A DNA stretch of 64,000 nt. Origin: Pirellulimonas nuda (GTDB taxonomy: Bacteria > Planctomycetota > Planctomycetia > Pirellulales > Lacipirellulaceae). The DNA is taken from assembly GCF_007750855.1 (NCBI RefSeq), contig NZ_CP036291.1, positions 6,112,905 to 6,176,904 on the forward strand. Direction: 5' to 3'. Shown in pieces: positions 24,936-33,316 of the stretch. The position numbers were made by a program, and so were the translations under genes. Within the stretch, counting starts at the first letter, position 1. Every line of letters starts with the position of its first letter. The notes below the pieces were generated by a model. It was not told the DNA's origin. It did no database searches and saw only the letters and a program-made list of their open reading frames with translations.

Positions 24936-26303
24936 ATGCGTTCGACGATCTGGGCGCTCGCCCTGGTCGGCTGCTGGGCAGCAGCCGTCACCCTCACCAG
25001 CGAGTTATCGGGCGCCGAGGAAACAGCGCCCGCGGCGGTCGCGCCCTCCCCGGGGGCGATAGCGCCCGCCGAGCAGCGCCCCGCCGAACCGGCCAAAGAG
25101 GCCGCGAACGAAACAACCAAGCCCTCGGCGCCGATCGTCGCCAAGCCGGTCGCCGACTTCGTGCAGCAAGGGGTCGAGTGGCTGGTCAAGGCGCAGCACA
25201 ACGACGGCGGCTGGGGGGGCGGCTCGCACGCGGCCCAGAACGTCCTCGACCCGCACGCCGTGCCCACCGACCCGGCCACCACGGCCTTCAGCCTGCTGGC
25301 GTTGCTGCGGGCCGGGCACACGCCGGCCGAGGGAGACCACTACCCGCAGGTCCGCAAGGGTCTTACGTACCTGGTTGACGCCGTCGAGAAGGCCGACGAA
25401 GAGGGCCCGCTGATCACCAAGATCGAGGGAACCCAGCCACAAACCAAGCTCGGCCGGCAGGTCGATACGGCGCTGGCGGCCCAGTACCTGGCGCGCGTCC
25501 TGCCAATGCTGGCCGAGGACGACGCCCTCCGGCCGCGGGTCGACGCGGCGCTCGACAAGTGCCTGATCAAGCTGCAGCAGTCGCAGCAAGCAGACGGCAG
25601 CTGGGGGGGCGGCGGCGGCTGGGCGCCCGTGCTGCAATCGTCGCTCGGTTGCTCCGCGATGCAGCTCGCCAAAGGGGTTGGCAAGAAGGTGGACGAGCAA
25701 GTGCTCGACCGCGCGGTGAGGTACCAGAACGGCAACGTTGATGAAAAGTCGGGCCGCGCAGACGCCAGCGACGCGGCGGGAGTCGAGCTGTACGCCTTCA
25801 ACGGCGCCTTCCGCGGCAACGCGGCCGGCGCGCGGGTGGCGCAAGACTTCTTTTCCAAAGCGGTCAGCGACGGGCGGCTCGAGGCGGACGCCCAGATCAG
25901 CGAAGAGACGCTCGTCGAGGCGGGCGCCGCGCCGCAAGAAGCGGTCCGGCTCAGCGCGTCGTTCCGGCAGAACCAGGCCCAGATCGATCGGCTTGGGGAC
26001 GAGACGCTCCTCAAGGGCTTCGGCAACAACGGCGGCGAGGAGTTCCTCAGCTACCTGATGACCAGCGAGTCGCTGGTCATCGCCGGCGGCGACAAGTTCA
26101 ACCACTGGAACGACAAGATGCACGGCCGGCTCCAGAAGGTACAGAACGGCGACGGCAGTTGGTCGGGCCACCACTGCATCAGCAGCCCCGTGTTCTGCAC
26201 CGCCGCGGTGGTGCAGTGCCTCACGACCGACCGCGACGCAGAGTTCCTCGTGTCGATGGCCAAGGCGAACGACGCCTCCAAGCTGTCGCAGGCCGGCAAA
26301 TGA
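24936..26303 (+). CDS. Secreted terpenoid-cyclase-fold protein A
   Basis: The 455-residue protein has a signal peptide and an Ala/Pro linker. Alpha/alpha-toroid repeats follow, containing the QW-like elements AQHNDGGWGGG, SQQADGSWGGGGGW and QNGDGSWSGHHC. The pattern belongs to the prenyltransferase/squalene-cyclase superfamily. No canonical catalytic acid motif is seen, so a binding or structural role is more likely. The following homologous gene begins inside its stop codon (ATGA), giving a coupled pair. Confidence 0.75.
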   Translation: MRSTIWALALVGCWAAAVTLTSELSGAEETAPAAVAPSPGAIAPAEQRPAEPAKEAANETTKPSAPIVAKPVADFVQQGVEWLVKAQHNDGGWGGGSHAAQNVLDPHAVPTDPATTAFSLLALLRAGHTPAEGDHYPQVRKGLTYLVDAVEKADEEGPLITKIEGTQPQTKLGRQVDTALAAQYLARVLPMLAEDDALRPRVDAALDKCLIKLQQSQQADGSWGGGGGWAPVLQSSLGCSAMQLAKGVGKKVDEQVLDRAVRYQNGNVDEKSGRADASDAAGVELYAFNGAFRGNAAGARVAQDFFSKAVSDGRLEADAQISEETLVEAGAAPQEAVRLSASFRQNQAQIDRLGDETLLKGFGNNGGEEFLSYLMTSESLVIAGGDKFNHWNDKMHGRLQKVQNGDGSWSGHHCISSPVFCTAAVVQCLTTDRDAEFLVSMAKANDASKLSQAGK

Positions 26304-27460
26304 CGCGGCCGATCGCCCGAACGCTGTCGCTTGCCCTGCTGCTGGCCGGCTGCCTCGCGGCGCCGGCGGCCGCGGGCGGCGAGGACCCCGCGGAGGCCCC
26401 GCTCCGGCGGGCCGCGGGGTTCCTCTGGTCGCAGCAGCAGGCGGACGGGTCGTGGCGTAGCCAGAACTACGGCGTCATGCGGTCGGGCCAGGCCTTCACG
26501 CCGTTCGTGCTGCACACGCTGTTGGGCGTCCCCGAGGAGGTCTGCCCGCGTCCCGCCGGCGGGGTCGACAAGGCGCTGGCGTTCATCCGCGGCCGGGTAG
26601 CGGCCGACGGGTCGCTGGGGCACGCCGACCCAGACGTGGTTGAGTATCCCGTCTACAGCACCGCCTACGGCCTGTTGTGCCTGTTGAAGGGGGGCAGAAC
26701 CCCGCTCGCCGATGGGGACGCAGAGCTGGTCGCTCGGATGGCGGGCTTCCTGGCCGAGGCCCAGTTTCGCCCCGAGAACGGCTTCGGGCCCGACCATCCC
26801 GCCTTGGGGGGCTGGGGGTTCGACGCCCCGCTGGCGCCCGGCGAGCCGGGGCACATGGACCTGGCCCACACCCGGCGGGCCCTCGAGGCGCTCGCCGCGG
26901 CAGGCCCGCCGGCCGCCGGCCCGCTGGCCGAGCGGTTCCTGGCGCGGGTGCAGCACCTGCCTGACCAGGCCGGGCTCAACCCACCGGGGTTCGACGGGGG
27001 CTTCTTCTTCTCGAGCGTCGTCGCCGCCGCCAACAAGGGCCGTCACGCCGAGGCGCCCCACCAAGCGGGCTACCGCAGCTACGCCACCGCTACCTGCGAC
27101 GGCGTGCTGGCGTTGTTGGCGGCGGGGGCGCCGCCGGAGGATGACCGCGTAGAGGCGGCACGGCAGTGGCTGCTGGGCCACCCCCGGCTCGATTACCCCC
27201 AGGGTGTCCCTACCGACCACCCCGAGCCCTGGGGAGAGGCGATCTCGCTCTACCACCGAGCCGTGCGGGCCGAGGCCTACGTGGCCCTGGGCTGGCCGAG
27301 GGGCTGGCAGGCCGAGATGGCGGCGCAGATCGCCGCACAGCAGCGGCCCGACGGGTCTGTCGTCAATCTGACGAGCCCGCTGATGAAGGAAGACGACCCC
27401 TTGTTGGGGACTTCGCTGGCGTCGATTGCCCTCACGCACGCCCTGAGCCCGCGACGATAG
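26300..27460 (+). CDS. Terpenoid-cyclase-fold lipoprotein B
   Basis: The 386-residue protein starts with a lipoprotein signal peptide (LSLALLLAGC, lipobox LAGC with Cys18). The toroid repeats are SQQQADGSWRSQNYG, RVAADGSLG, GGWGF and AQQRPDGSVVN. It overlaps the preceding gene by 4 nt, so the two cyclase-fold proteins are made together, one secreted and one lipid-anchored. Function unknown. Confidence 0.75.
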   Translation: MTRPIARTLSLALLLAGCLAAPAAAGGEDPAEAPLRRAAGFLWSQQQADGSWRSQNYGVMRSGQAFTPFVLHTLLGVPEEVCPRPAGGVDKALAFIRGRVAADGSLGHADPDVVEYPVYSTAYGLLCLLKGGRTPLADGDAELVARMAGFLAEAQFRPENGFGPDHPALGGWGFDAPLAPGEPGHMDLAHTRRALEALAAAGPPAAGPLAERFLARVQHLPDQAGLNPPGFDGGFFFSSVVAAANKGRHAEAPHQAGYRSYATATCDGVLALLAAGAPPEDDRVEAARQWLLGHPRLDYPQGVPTDHPEPWGEAISLYHRAVRAEAYVALGWPRGWQAEMAAQIAAQQRPDGSVVNLTSPLMKEDDPLLGTSLASIALTHALSPRR

Positions 27461-27551
27461 ACCTCCGAGGAACCGGACGCTCGGGGGCCACTTCCGCGGG
27501 GGCGGGGCCCCTTAGCCGGGGCGCCGAACGTCGGAATGCAGGCCGAAGCCG

Positions 27552-27580
27552 TTGTGGCGGGGCGCCACCGGCGTTATAAT
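27552..27580 (+). promoter_or_regulatory. Promoter of the FabZ/ACP/FabF cluster
   Basis: TTGTGG and a perfect TATAAT are separated by 17 bp. Transcription would start near 27587, leaving a leader of about 105 nt. Confidence 0.75.
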
Positions 27581-27690
27581 CCGCATCGCTAAGATTCCCC
27601 AGGTACCCTATCCCTCCACAGTTTGGGCCCGACGCAAGGTCGACTCAAGCCGAAGGGGGGTCTGTCACGATCGCAGTGTAGGCGTGCGGC

Positions 27691-28185
27691 ATGCGTTTTT
27701 GTTTGCTAGACGTAATTGAAAGGATCGAGGGCGATCGCCGACTCGTGGCGGTCAAGAACGTCTCTTACAGCGAAGAGTACCTGCAGGACCACTTTCCGGA
27801 GTTCCCGGTCCTGCCGGGCGTGTTCATGCTGGAGGCCGCGACCCAGGCTTCGGCCTGGCTGCTGCGGATCTCGAGCGACTACGCCCACAGCGTAATCAAC
27901 CTGAAAGAAGCAAAAAACGTGAAGTACGCCGGGTTTGTGACGCCCGGCAACCGCCTTCGAGTCGAAGTAGAGGTCATCAAACGCGACGAGCGTCTGGTGA
28001 CGTTAAAAGTGAACGGTTCGGTCGACGGAGCTCCGACGCTGAGCGGTCGGCTGGTGCTGGAACAATACAATTTGGGAGACGCCGACCCGGAGATGGCCGA
28101 AGTAGACGCCCGGATGCGGCTGTTCCTGCAGAAGTGGGAGAAGGCGATCTACCGCAGGCCAAAAGTGGCCTCGAGCGCCGCTTAA
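27691..28185 (+). CDS. FabZ-like hot-dog dehydratase 1
   Basis: This 164-residue hot-dog fold protein has the FabZ active-site signature DHFPEFPVLPGVFMLEAATQ, with His of HFP and Glu of the central helix both present. It would dehydrate 3-hydroxyacyl-ACP. It is longer than usual by a C-terminal helix (MRLFLQKWEKAIYRR). It heads a four-gene cluster with an ACP, a second dehydratase-like protein and a ketosynthase, on one strand with short gaps. Confidence 0.82.
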   Translation: MRFCLLDVIERIEGDRRLVAVKNVSYSEEYLQDHFPEFPVLPGVFMLEAATQASAWLLRISSDYAHSVINLKEAKNVKYAGFVTPGNRLRVEVEVIKRDERLVTLKVNGSVDGAPTLSGRLVLEQYNLGDADPEMAEVDARMRLFLQKWEKAIYRRPKVASSAA

Positions 28186-28274
28186 CAACCAGCTTGGTAA
28201 ACCGTGTGCGGGCACAGGCCTCCACGGGAATCTAATAGTTCAAGAGTACATCGTTACCAGAAGCGAGAAGAGAC

Positions 28275-28664
28275 ATGGCCTCTGAAGAAGAAGTGTTCGC
28301 GAAAGTCCAAGAGGCCCTTGTCGAAGCACTGGGGGTAGAAGAGGACGAGGTCACCCCGGAAGCCAAGCTTCAGGCCGACCTCGACGCCGAAAGCATCGAC
28401 TTCTTGGACATCGTCTTCCGCCTGGAGAAGGCGTTTAACATCAAGATCGAGCGTGGCGAGCTGTTCCCCGAGGACATCCTCACCAACACCGAGTACGTGA
28501 CCGATGGCCGCGTGAACGCCGAGGGCATCGTCAAGCTGAAGCAAAGGATGCCCTTCGCCGACCTCACGGCGTTCGAGGCCGACCCGCTGGTGCAGAACAT
28601 CGGCAAGCACCTGACGGTGGGCGACCTTTGCAACTTTGTGAAGTTCAAGCTCGATCAGGCCTAA
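28275..28664 (+). CDS. Acyl carrier protein with C-terminal extension
   Basis: The 129-residue protein has the phosphopantetheine site DAESIDFLDIVFRLE (Ser near residue 41) after a helix rich in acids. Ordinary ACPs are about 80 residues. Here a further 45 residues (GIVKLKQRMPFADLTAFEADP ... TVGDLCNFVKFKL) follow the site domain, including a second terminal helix. It is probably dedicated to the neighbouring dehydratases and ketosynthase rather than to general fatty acid synthesis. Confidence 0.88.
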   Translation: MASEEEVFAKVQEALVEALGVEEDEVTPEAKLQADLDAESIDFLDIVFRLEKAFNIKIERGELFPEDILTNTEYVTDGRVNAEGIVKLKQRMPFADLTAFEADPLVQNIGKHLTVGDLCNFVKFKLDQA

Positions 28665-28716
28665 CCAGCACGCTCCCTCCAGCCCGTAGCCCCCAATCAG
28701 CCGGGGCCAAAGCCTC

Positions 28717-29253
28717 ATGCGTTGGTTCTGGGTCGACCGGTTCACCGAGTACGTCGCGGGAGATCGCGCCGTTGCGCACAAGGGCGTGACGCTGAGCGAC
28801 GAGTTCATCCACGATCACTGGGGCGGCTACCCGGTGATGCCCAACTCGTTGATCGCCGAAGGGATGGCGCAGACCTCCGGGCTGCTGGTGAGCGAGCTCT
28901 ACAAGTTCCAAGAGCTGGTGGTGCTGGCCAAGTTCACCAAGCTGGAGTTTGACGGGCTGGTGTTGCCGGGGCAGACGCTCAAGTACACCGCCCAGATCGG
29001 GGCCACCAAGGACATCGGCGCCCAGGCCACCGTGACCGCCCACGTGGGCGACCACCAGCAGGCGCACGCAGAGATCTTCTTCGCCAGGATGCACGCCGAC
29101 AGCGCCGGGCGAGAAGAAATGCCCGAGAAGCTGTTCGACGCAGACGACCTCTGCCACTGGCTCCACGTGACCGGGGTGTTTCGGGTCGGCGTGCACCAGG
29201 ACGGATCGCGGATGCACCCCTCCGAATACGGGCTTCCCGAGTACACCGGGTAA
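28717..29253 (+). CDS. FabA/FabZ-like hot-dog protein 2
   Basis: This 178-residue protein has the signature DHWGGYPVMPNSLIAEGMAQ, in which the catalytic His and Glu are kept but the usual HFP is HWG and PG is PN. This may be a divergent dehydratase with another chain length or a non-catalytic partner. It begins MRWFWVDRFTEYVAGDRA, a planctomycete-typical start, and lies between the ACP and FabF genes. Confidence 0.8.
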   Translation: MRWFWVDRFTEYVAGDRAVAHKGVTLSDEFIHDHWGGYPVMPNSLIAEGMAQTSGLLVSELYKFQELVVLAKFTKLEFDGLVLPGQTLKYTAQIGATKDIGAQATVTAHVGDHQQAHAEIFFARMHADSAGREEMPEKLFDADDLCHWLHVTGVFRVGVHQDGSRMHPSEYGLPEYTG

Positions 29254-29311
29254 GCGGGCGGCGGTACAATCGTGCTCCGGCCCCCCAACCCCCAACCCGC
29301 CGAGCCCCCCG

Positions 29312-30586
29312 ATGCGCAGAAGAGTTGTCGTTACCGGCGTCGGATGCGTCACCCCGCTAGGCCATAGCGTGCCCGAGCTGTGGGCCAACCTGTTGGCCGC
29401 CAAGAGCAGCGTCGGGACCACGTCGCTGTTCGACGCTAGCAACTTCCCGACCAAGATCTCCTCCGAGGTGCGCGACTGGTCGATCGGTTCGGTTGGCCTC
29501 GACGAGGCCGAGTGGGCGACCCGCGGCCGGCACACGCGGTTTGCCGTGGGCGCCGCCAAGCAGGCGATGGACGACTCCGGCGTCGCCGGCACGGTCGACC
29601 CCACGCGCATGGGGGTCTACCTGGGCGCGGGCGAGGGGCAGCAAGACTTTATGACCTTCAGCCGGATGATGGTCGCCGCGCTCACGCCAGACGGGCTCGA
29701 CCTGTCGGGCTTCGTGGCGGCGGGGCTGCGCGAGTTGGACCCCGAGATCGAGATCGAGCAGGAGCCCAACATGCCGGCCGCGTACGTCGCCGCGCAGTTC
29801 GACGCCCAGGGCCCCAACTTCAACTGCCTGACCGCCTGCGCCGCCAGCAGCCAGGCCGTGGGTGAGGCGACCGAGATCATCCGCCGGGGCGAGGCGGACG
29901 TGATGATCTCCGGCGGCGCCCACAGCATGATCCACCCGTTCGGCGTGACGGGCTTCAACCTGCTCACCGCGCTGAGCGAGCGCAACGCGGAGCCCCAACG
30001 CGCAAGCCGGCCCTTCGACCTGCACCGCGACGGCTTCGTGCTGGGCGAGGGGGGCGCCATGCTGGTGCTGGAAGAGTACGAGCACGCCAAGGCCCGCGGC
30101 GCTACGATCTACGGCGAGATCGCCGGCTACGGCACCACCGCCGACGCGTTCCGCATCACCGACACCCACCCGGAGGGGCGCGGCGCCATCTCGTGCATCA
30201 AGATGGCGCTCCGCGACGCGGGGCTGAACCCCGACGCGATCGACTACGTCAACGCCCACGGCACCAGCACCACGGTGAACGACCAGGTAGAGACGCTGGC
30301 GCTCAAGCAGACGCTGGGCGATCACGCCTACAAAACGCCGGTCTCTAGCACCAAGAGCATGATGGGCCACCTGATCGCCGCGGCGGGCGCCACGGAGCTG
30401 ATCATCGGCCTGATGGCGATCCGCGACAACGCGCTTCCGCCCACGATCAACTACGAAACGCCCGACCCCAAGTGCGACCTCGACTACATCCCCAACGAGG
30501 CCCGGCAGGCGCCCTGCAAGACGATCCTGTCCAACAGCTTCGGCTTCGGCGGGCAGAATATCTCGTTGATCGCCACGGCGGTGTAG
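29312..30586 (+). CDS. fabF: Beta-ketoacyl-ACP synthase II
   Basis: The 424-residue thiolase-fold condensing enzyme carries Cys near residue 176 (LTACAASSQAVG), His near 316 (VNAHGTSTTVND) and His near 352 (SSTKSMMGHLIAAAGATE), the Cys-His-His triad of KAS II. It elongates acyl-ACP with malonyl-ACP. It is the last gene of the dehydratase-ACP-dehydratase-ketosynthase cluster. It could serve the main fatty acid pathway or a dedicated lipid; the clustered second ACP favours the latter. Confidence 0.93.
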   Translation: MRRRVVVTGVGCVTPLGHSVPELWANLLAAKSSVGTTSLFDASNFPTKISSEVRDWSIGSVGLDEAEWATRGRHTRFAVGAAKQAMDDSGVAGTVDPTRMGVYLGAGEGQQDFMTFSRMMVAALTPDGLDLSGFVAAGLRELDPEIEIEQEPNMPAAYVAAQFDAQGPNFNCLTACAASSQAVGEATEIIRRGEADVMISGGAHSMIHPFGVTGFNLLTALSERNAEPQRASRPFDLHRDGFVLGEGGAMLVLEEYEHAKARGATIYGEIAGYGTTADAFRITDTHPEGRGAISCIKMALRDAGLNPDAIDYVNAHGTSTTVNDQVETLALKQTLGDHAYKTPVSSTKSMMGHLIAAAGATELIIGLMAIRDNALPPTINYETPDPKCDLDYIPNEARQAPCKTILSNSFGFGGQNISLIATAV

Positions 30587-30592
30587 CCCGCT

Positions 30593-30620
30593 GGCGAGCC
30601 GTCGGCGTCAGCCGCCGGAG
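30593..30620. repeat. Dispersed 28-bp GC-rich repeat, copy 2
   Basis: Matches the copy at 9758-9785 at 27 of 28 positions and lies directly after the fabF stop codon. Confidence 0.75.
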
Positions 30621-30705
30621 TTTCGAGGCGCTCTATAGCTTCTCTCGTCCCCCGCTCGGATTGGATTGCATAGCCGGCGCTGTCGAGACCGAGCAGAGTC
30701 GCGAG

Positions 30706-31038
30706 CTACCTCGACGCCTGCCCAATTGGGACTTCGCGGTAGCCCCCGGCGGGCGTTGATTCAACCGCGGCTAGTACTGTTTCGCAATGCGCCCGAATGC
30801 GGGGCCACGAAGCCGACAACAGCACAACAATGGCGACTTTGCGCTGCGTGAGGTTCTGCTGGTACTTGAGGTTCTGATCGGTGGTGATCATGCACTCGAA
30901 CCCGCTGGTTTCTGCCGCCGCGATGAGCTCTCCGTTGGAGAGTCGGGACCAGCCTAGTTCCGCGGCCGTCGCGACATCGTGACCCGAAAGAGCCAATCGC
31001 AGCGGGACGGGCGTTCCCTGATCGAAGAGGATCTTCAT
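30706..31038 (-). CDS. DUF5615 PIN-like toxin candidate
   Basis: The 110-residue protein begins MKILFDQGTPVPLRLALSGH and contains ECMITTDQNLKYQQN. These are the two acidic-residue blocks of the PIN-like DUF5615 family, which are thought to be ribonuclease toxins. It overlaps the upstream DUF433 gene by 4 nt, the usual antitoxin-toxin order. Local GC is lower than in neighbouring housekeeping genes, consistent with transfer. Confidence 0.8.
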   Translation of the reverse strand: MKILFDQGTPVPLRLALSGHDVATAAELGWSRLSNGELIAAAETSGFECMITTDQNLKYQQNLTQRKVAIVVLLSASWPRIRAHCETVLAAVESTPAGGYREVPIGQASR

Positions 31039-31265
31039 GACTCAGCGGTCACGCCCAAGCTGGCCGCAGCGTGGGCCAGCACATTCTCTGCCTGCTGGCG
31101 CGAGACCCCCGGGAACCAGTCGAGGAAGTCGCTAAGTGATGCCCCGTCTTCCAGATTCTCGAAGAGGCTCCGCACCGGGACACGAGTGCCGCGAAAAAGC
31201 CACTCGCCGCTCACCTTGTCGGGAATGCGTTCAACTTCTTTGCACGTGGACCAATCAATTGTCAT
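31035..31265 (-). CDS. DUF433 antitoxin candidate
   Basis: The 76-residue protein has the DUF433 pattern GEWLFRGTRVPVRSLFENLEDG followed by a helix-turn-helix-like DFLDWFPGVSRQQAENVLAHA. DUF433 proteins bind DNA and pair with DUF5615 toxins. Coupled to the toxin by an ATGA-type overlap. Confidence 0.82.
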   Translation of the reverse strand: MTIDWSTCKEVERIPDKVSGEWLFRGTRVPVRSLFENLEDGASLSDFLDWFPGVSRQQAENVLAHAAASLGVTAES

Positions 31266-31314
31266 AATTCCATTGTACCCGGACGGTAAAAGTCAGGGCA
31301 AACAGGATAGATTT

Positions 31315-31346
<32 letters not shown>

Positions 31347-31415
31347 CCGGTCTGCCGGAAATCGGTCAGCCAAGGTCCATGATTCACGAGGCGGAAATAG
31401 CACCGAGAGCGGTCG

Positions 31416-31778
31416 ATGAACGAATTGGGCGTCAATCAGCTATTCGAGTCTGAGGTGACTACCATCCGCGACCTTGCCTTGATCGAACTAGTTCGCGAAC
31501 TCCAAGTCAAGCCATATCTAGTCGAGCGTGACTGGGACTACGGCGCTCCGGGGCAGCGGTATTCGTGCTGGACGGTCTTGGAGCACCGCTCGTCAAACAC
31601 GGGTGTCGCCTATTGCGGCCAGGGGTTTGGCCCAACATTCCCATGGGGGCTAGTGTTTCTTAGCGGGCCACCCATGGGGATGGGCATGGATTGCAACTGG
31701 TACTCAAATCTGGGCGATGCGGTGCGAGAGAGCGTGGCTTGGCAGGGCGACAACCCACCGGGATACGAAGTTAACTAG
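31416..31778 (+). CDS. Small hypothetical protein
   Basis: This 120-residue acidic protein has a Gly- and aromatic-rich centre (YCGQGFGPTFPWGLVFLSGP, then GMGMDCNWYSNL). I do not recognise the family. Its lower GC and position beside a toxin-antitoxin pair suggest accessory DNA. It resembles small immunity-type or orphan proteins in general composition only. Convergent with obgE. Confidence 0.5.
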   Translation: MNELGVNQLFESEVTTIRDLALIELVRELQVKPYLVERDWDYGAPGQRYSCWTVLEHRSSNTGVAYCGQGFGPTFPWGLVFLSGPPMGMGMDCNWYSNLGDAVRESVAWQGDNPPGYEVN

Positions 31779-31799
31779 GTGGGTTCGCTCCACCGTCAA

Positions 31800-32795
31800 C
31801 TAGTCGGCGCTCGGATTGAGCCGCTCGTACGCCACCTCCAACAACCCCCGCAGCCCCTCGCCCGTCACGGACGAGAACAGCAGCACCGGCCGCCCCAGCT
31901 CGGCGGCGAGCGTGTCGCGGATCGCGGCCGCGGACGGCAGCTCCGCCTTGCTGACCGCGGCGATCTCCGGCCGGCTCGCGAGGTCGGAGTCGTGCTGCTC
32001 CAGCTCTGCGCGGATCGTGTGGTAGTTGGCGATCGGGTCGCTCTGGTCCATCGGCTCGGGCTCGATCAGGTGGATCAGCACCCGGCAACGCTCTACGTGC
32101 CGCAGGAACTCGTGCCCCAGGCCGGCGCCGTGGTGGGCGCCCTCGATCAGCCCCGGGATGTCGGCCAGAACCAATTGCCGCTCCGCGTCTACCTGGGCGA
32201 TCCCCAGGTTGGGGCTCTTGGTGGTGAACGGGTAGTCGGCGATCTCGGGCCTGGCGCGCGACACGCGGCTCAGCAGCGTGCTCTTGCCGGCGTTGGGCAT
32301 GCCCACCAGGCCGATGTCCGCGATCACCTTCAGCTCGAAGGTCAGCAGCCGCTGCTCTCCGGGGCTCCCGGGGGTGAACTGCCGCGGGGCTTGGTTGGTG
32401 GAAGACTTGAAGCGGGTGTTCCCCTTGCCCCCCTTGCCGCCGTGGGCGGCGACCACCGAGTCGCCCGCGGCGGTCAGGTCCTTGAGCACCACGTCGTGCT
32501 GCTCGTCCTTCACCACGGTGCCCGGGGGGACGTGGATGATCAGGTCCTTGGCGTTGGCGCCGTGGCAGTTGCTCCCCTTGCCGCCGACGCCGACCGAGGC
32601 CCGCCAGTGCTTGCGGTGGATCAACTCGCTGAGGCTGTCGACGCCGTCAACGGCTTGGACGATCACGCTGCCGCCGTCGCCGCCGTCGCCGCCGTCGGGC
32701 CCGCCGCGGGGGACGTACTTCTCACGCCGAAAGCTCATGCAGCCATCGCCGCCGCGGCCGGCTTGGACTTCAACAGTGACGCGATCGACGAACAT
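31800..32795 (-). CDS. obgE: GTPase ObgE/CgtA
   Basis: The 331-residue protein has the glycine-rich Obg fold (GGDGCMSFRREKYVPRGGPDGGDGGDGG) and a G domain with G1 GMPNAGKST, G3 DIPGLIEGAHHGAGLGHEFL and G5-like SSVTGEGL. It assists 50S ribosome assembly and stress signalling. The expected G4 NKxD is SKAE here. The C-terminal OCT domain is absent. rpmA lies upstream on the same strand; a word-repeat tract separates them. The ATG at 32795 (MFVDRVTVEV) matches the usual N-terminus. Confidence 0.93.
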   Translation of the reverse strand: MFVDRVTVEVQAGRGGDGCMSFRREKYVPRGGPDGGDGGDGGSVIVQAVDGVDSLSELIHRKHWRASVGVGGKGSNCHGANAKDLIIHVPPGTVVKDEQHDVVLKDLTAAGDSVVAAHGGKGGKGNTRFKSSTNQAPRQFTPGSPGEQRLLTFELKVIADIGLVGMPNAGKSTLLSRVSRARPEIADYPFTTKSPNLGIAQVDAERQLVLADIPGLIEGAHHGAGLGHEFLRHVERCRVLIHLIEPEPMDQSDPIANYHTIRAELEQHDSDLASRPEIAAVSKAELPSAAAIRDTLAAELGRPVLLFSSVTGEGLRGLLEVAYERLNPSAD

Positions 32796-32823
32796 CAGAA
32801 ACCTCGAGTGACGAATGACCCAG

Positions 32824-32935
32824 CCCAAGAGTTCAAGCCCAAGAGCTCAAGCCCAAAAGATCAAGCCCCAATAACCAAACGCCCTCCTTCAAGAAGGGCC
32901 CCTTGGTCATTGGGGCTTGGTCATTGAGTTTTGAA
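32824..32935. repeat. Short-word inverted repeat between rpmA and obgE
   Basis: The left half is a run of words such as TTCAAGCCCAAGAG and CTCAAGCCCAAAAG leading to AAGCCCCAATAACCAA (32863-32878). The right half (32903-32918) is its reverse complement, TTGGTCATTGGGGCTT, and continues into TTGGTCATTGAG. The same TTGGTCATTGGGG word makes the palindrome at 11084. Located inside what should be one ribosomal operon. Confidence 0.8.
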
Positions 32936-32986
32936 CTGCGTCGCTGTCTCGGCGCCTGCCTGCGGCCAACGAGCGACTGGCAGCAA

Positions 32987-33253
32987 CTACTTCGCGCCGG
33001 CCAACTCCGAGGCGTCAACCACGTTGATCCGCCGGCCTTCTTGGTCGAACTTCACGCGGCCCTCGACCAGCGCGAACAGCGTGTAATCGCGGCCCTGACC
33101 TACCCCCTTGCCGGGGCGCCACCGGGTGCCGAGCTGGCGGATCAGGATGCAGCCGGGTTGGACGGCCTCGCCGCCGAAGCGCTTTACGCCACGACGCTGT
33201 GCGTTGCTGTCCCGACCGTTGCGGCTAGAGCCTTGACCTTTCTTGTGTGCCAT
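32987..33253 (-). CDS. rpmA: 50S ribosomal protein L27
   Basis: The 88-residue protein starts [29 protein letters not shown], the L27 signature, with a basic N-terminus near the peptidyl transferase centre. In most bacteria rplU (L21) sits just upstream, but here the upstream neighbour is a secreted orphan gene on the same strand. obgE follows downstream as usual. Confidence 0.96.
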   Translation of the reverse strand: MAHKKGQGSSRNGRDSNAQRRGVKRFGGEAVQPGCILIRQLGTRWRPGKGVGQGRDYTLFALVEGRVKFDQEGRRINVVDASELAGAK

Positions 33254-33316
33254 TGCGGGGCCTGAGTCGAATCGTGAGGGGTACGCAGATTTGGAAGGGT
33301 AATCGAGCCCCGAAAT

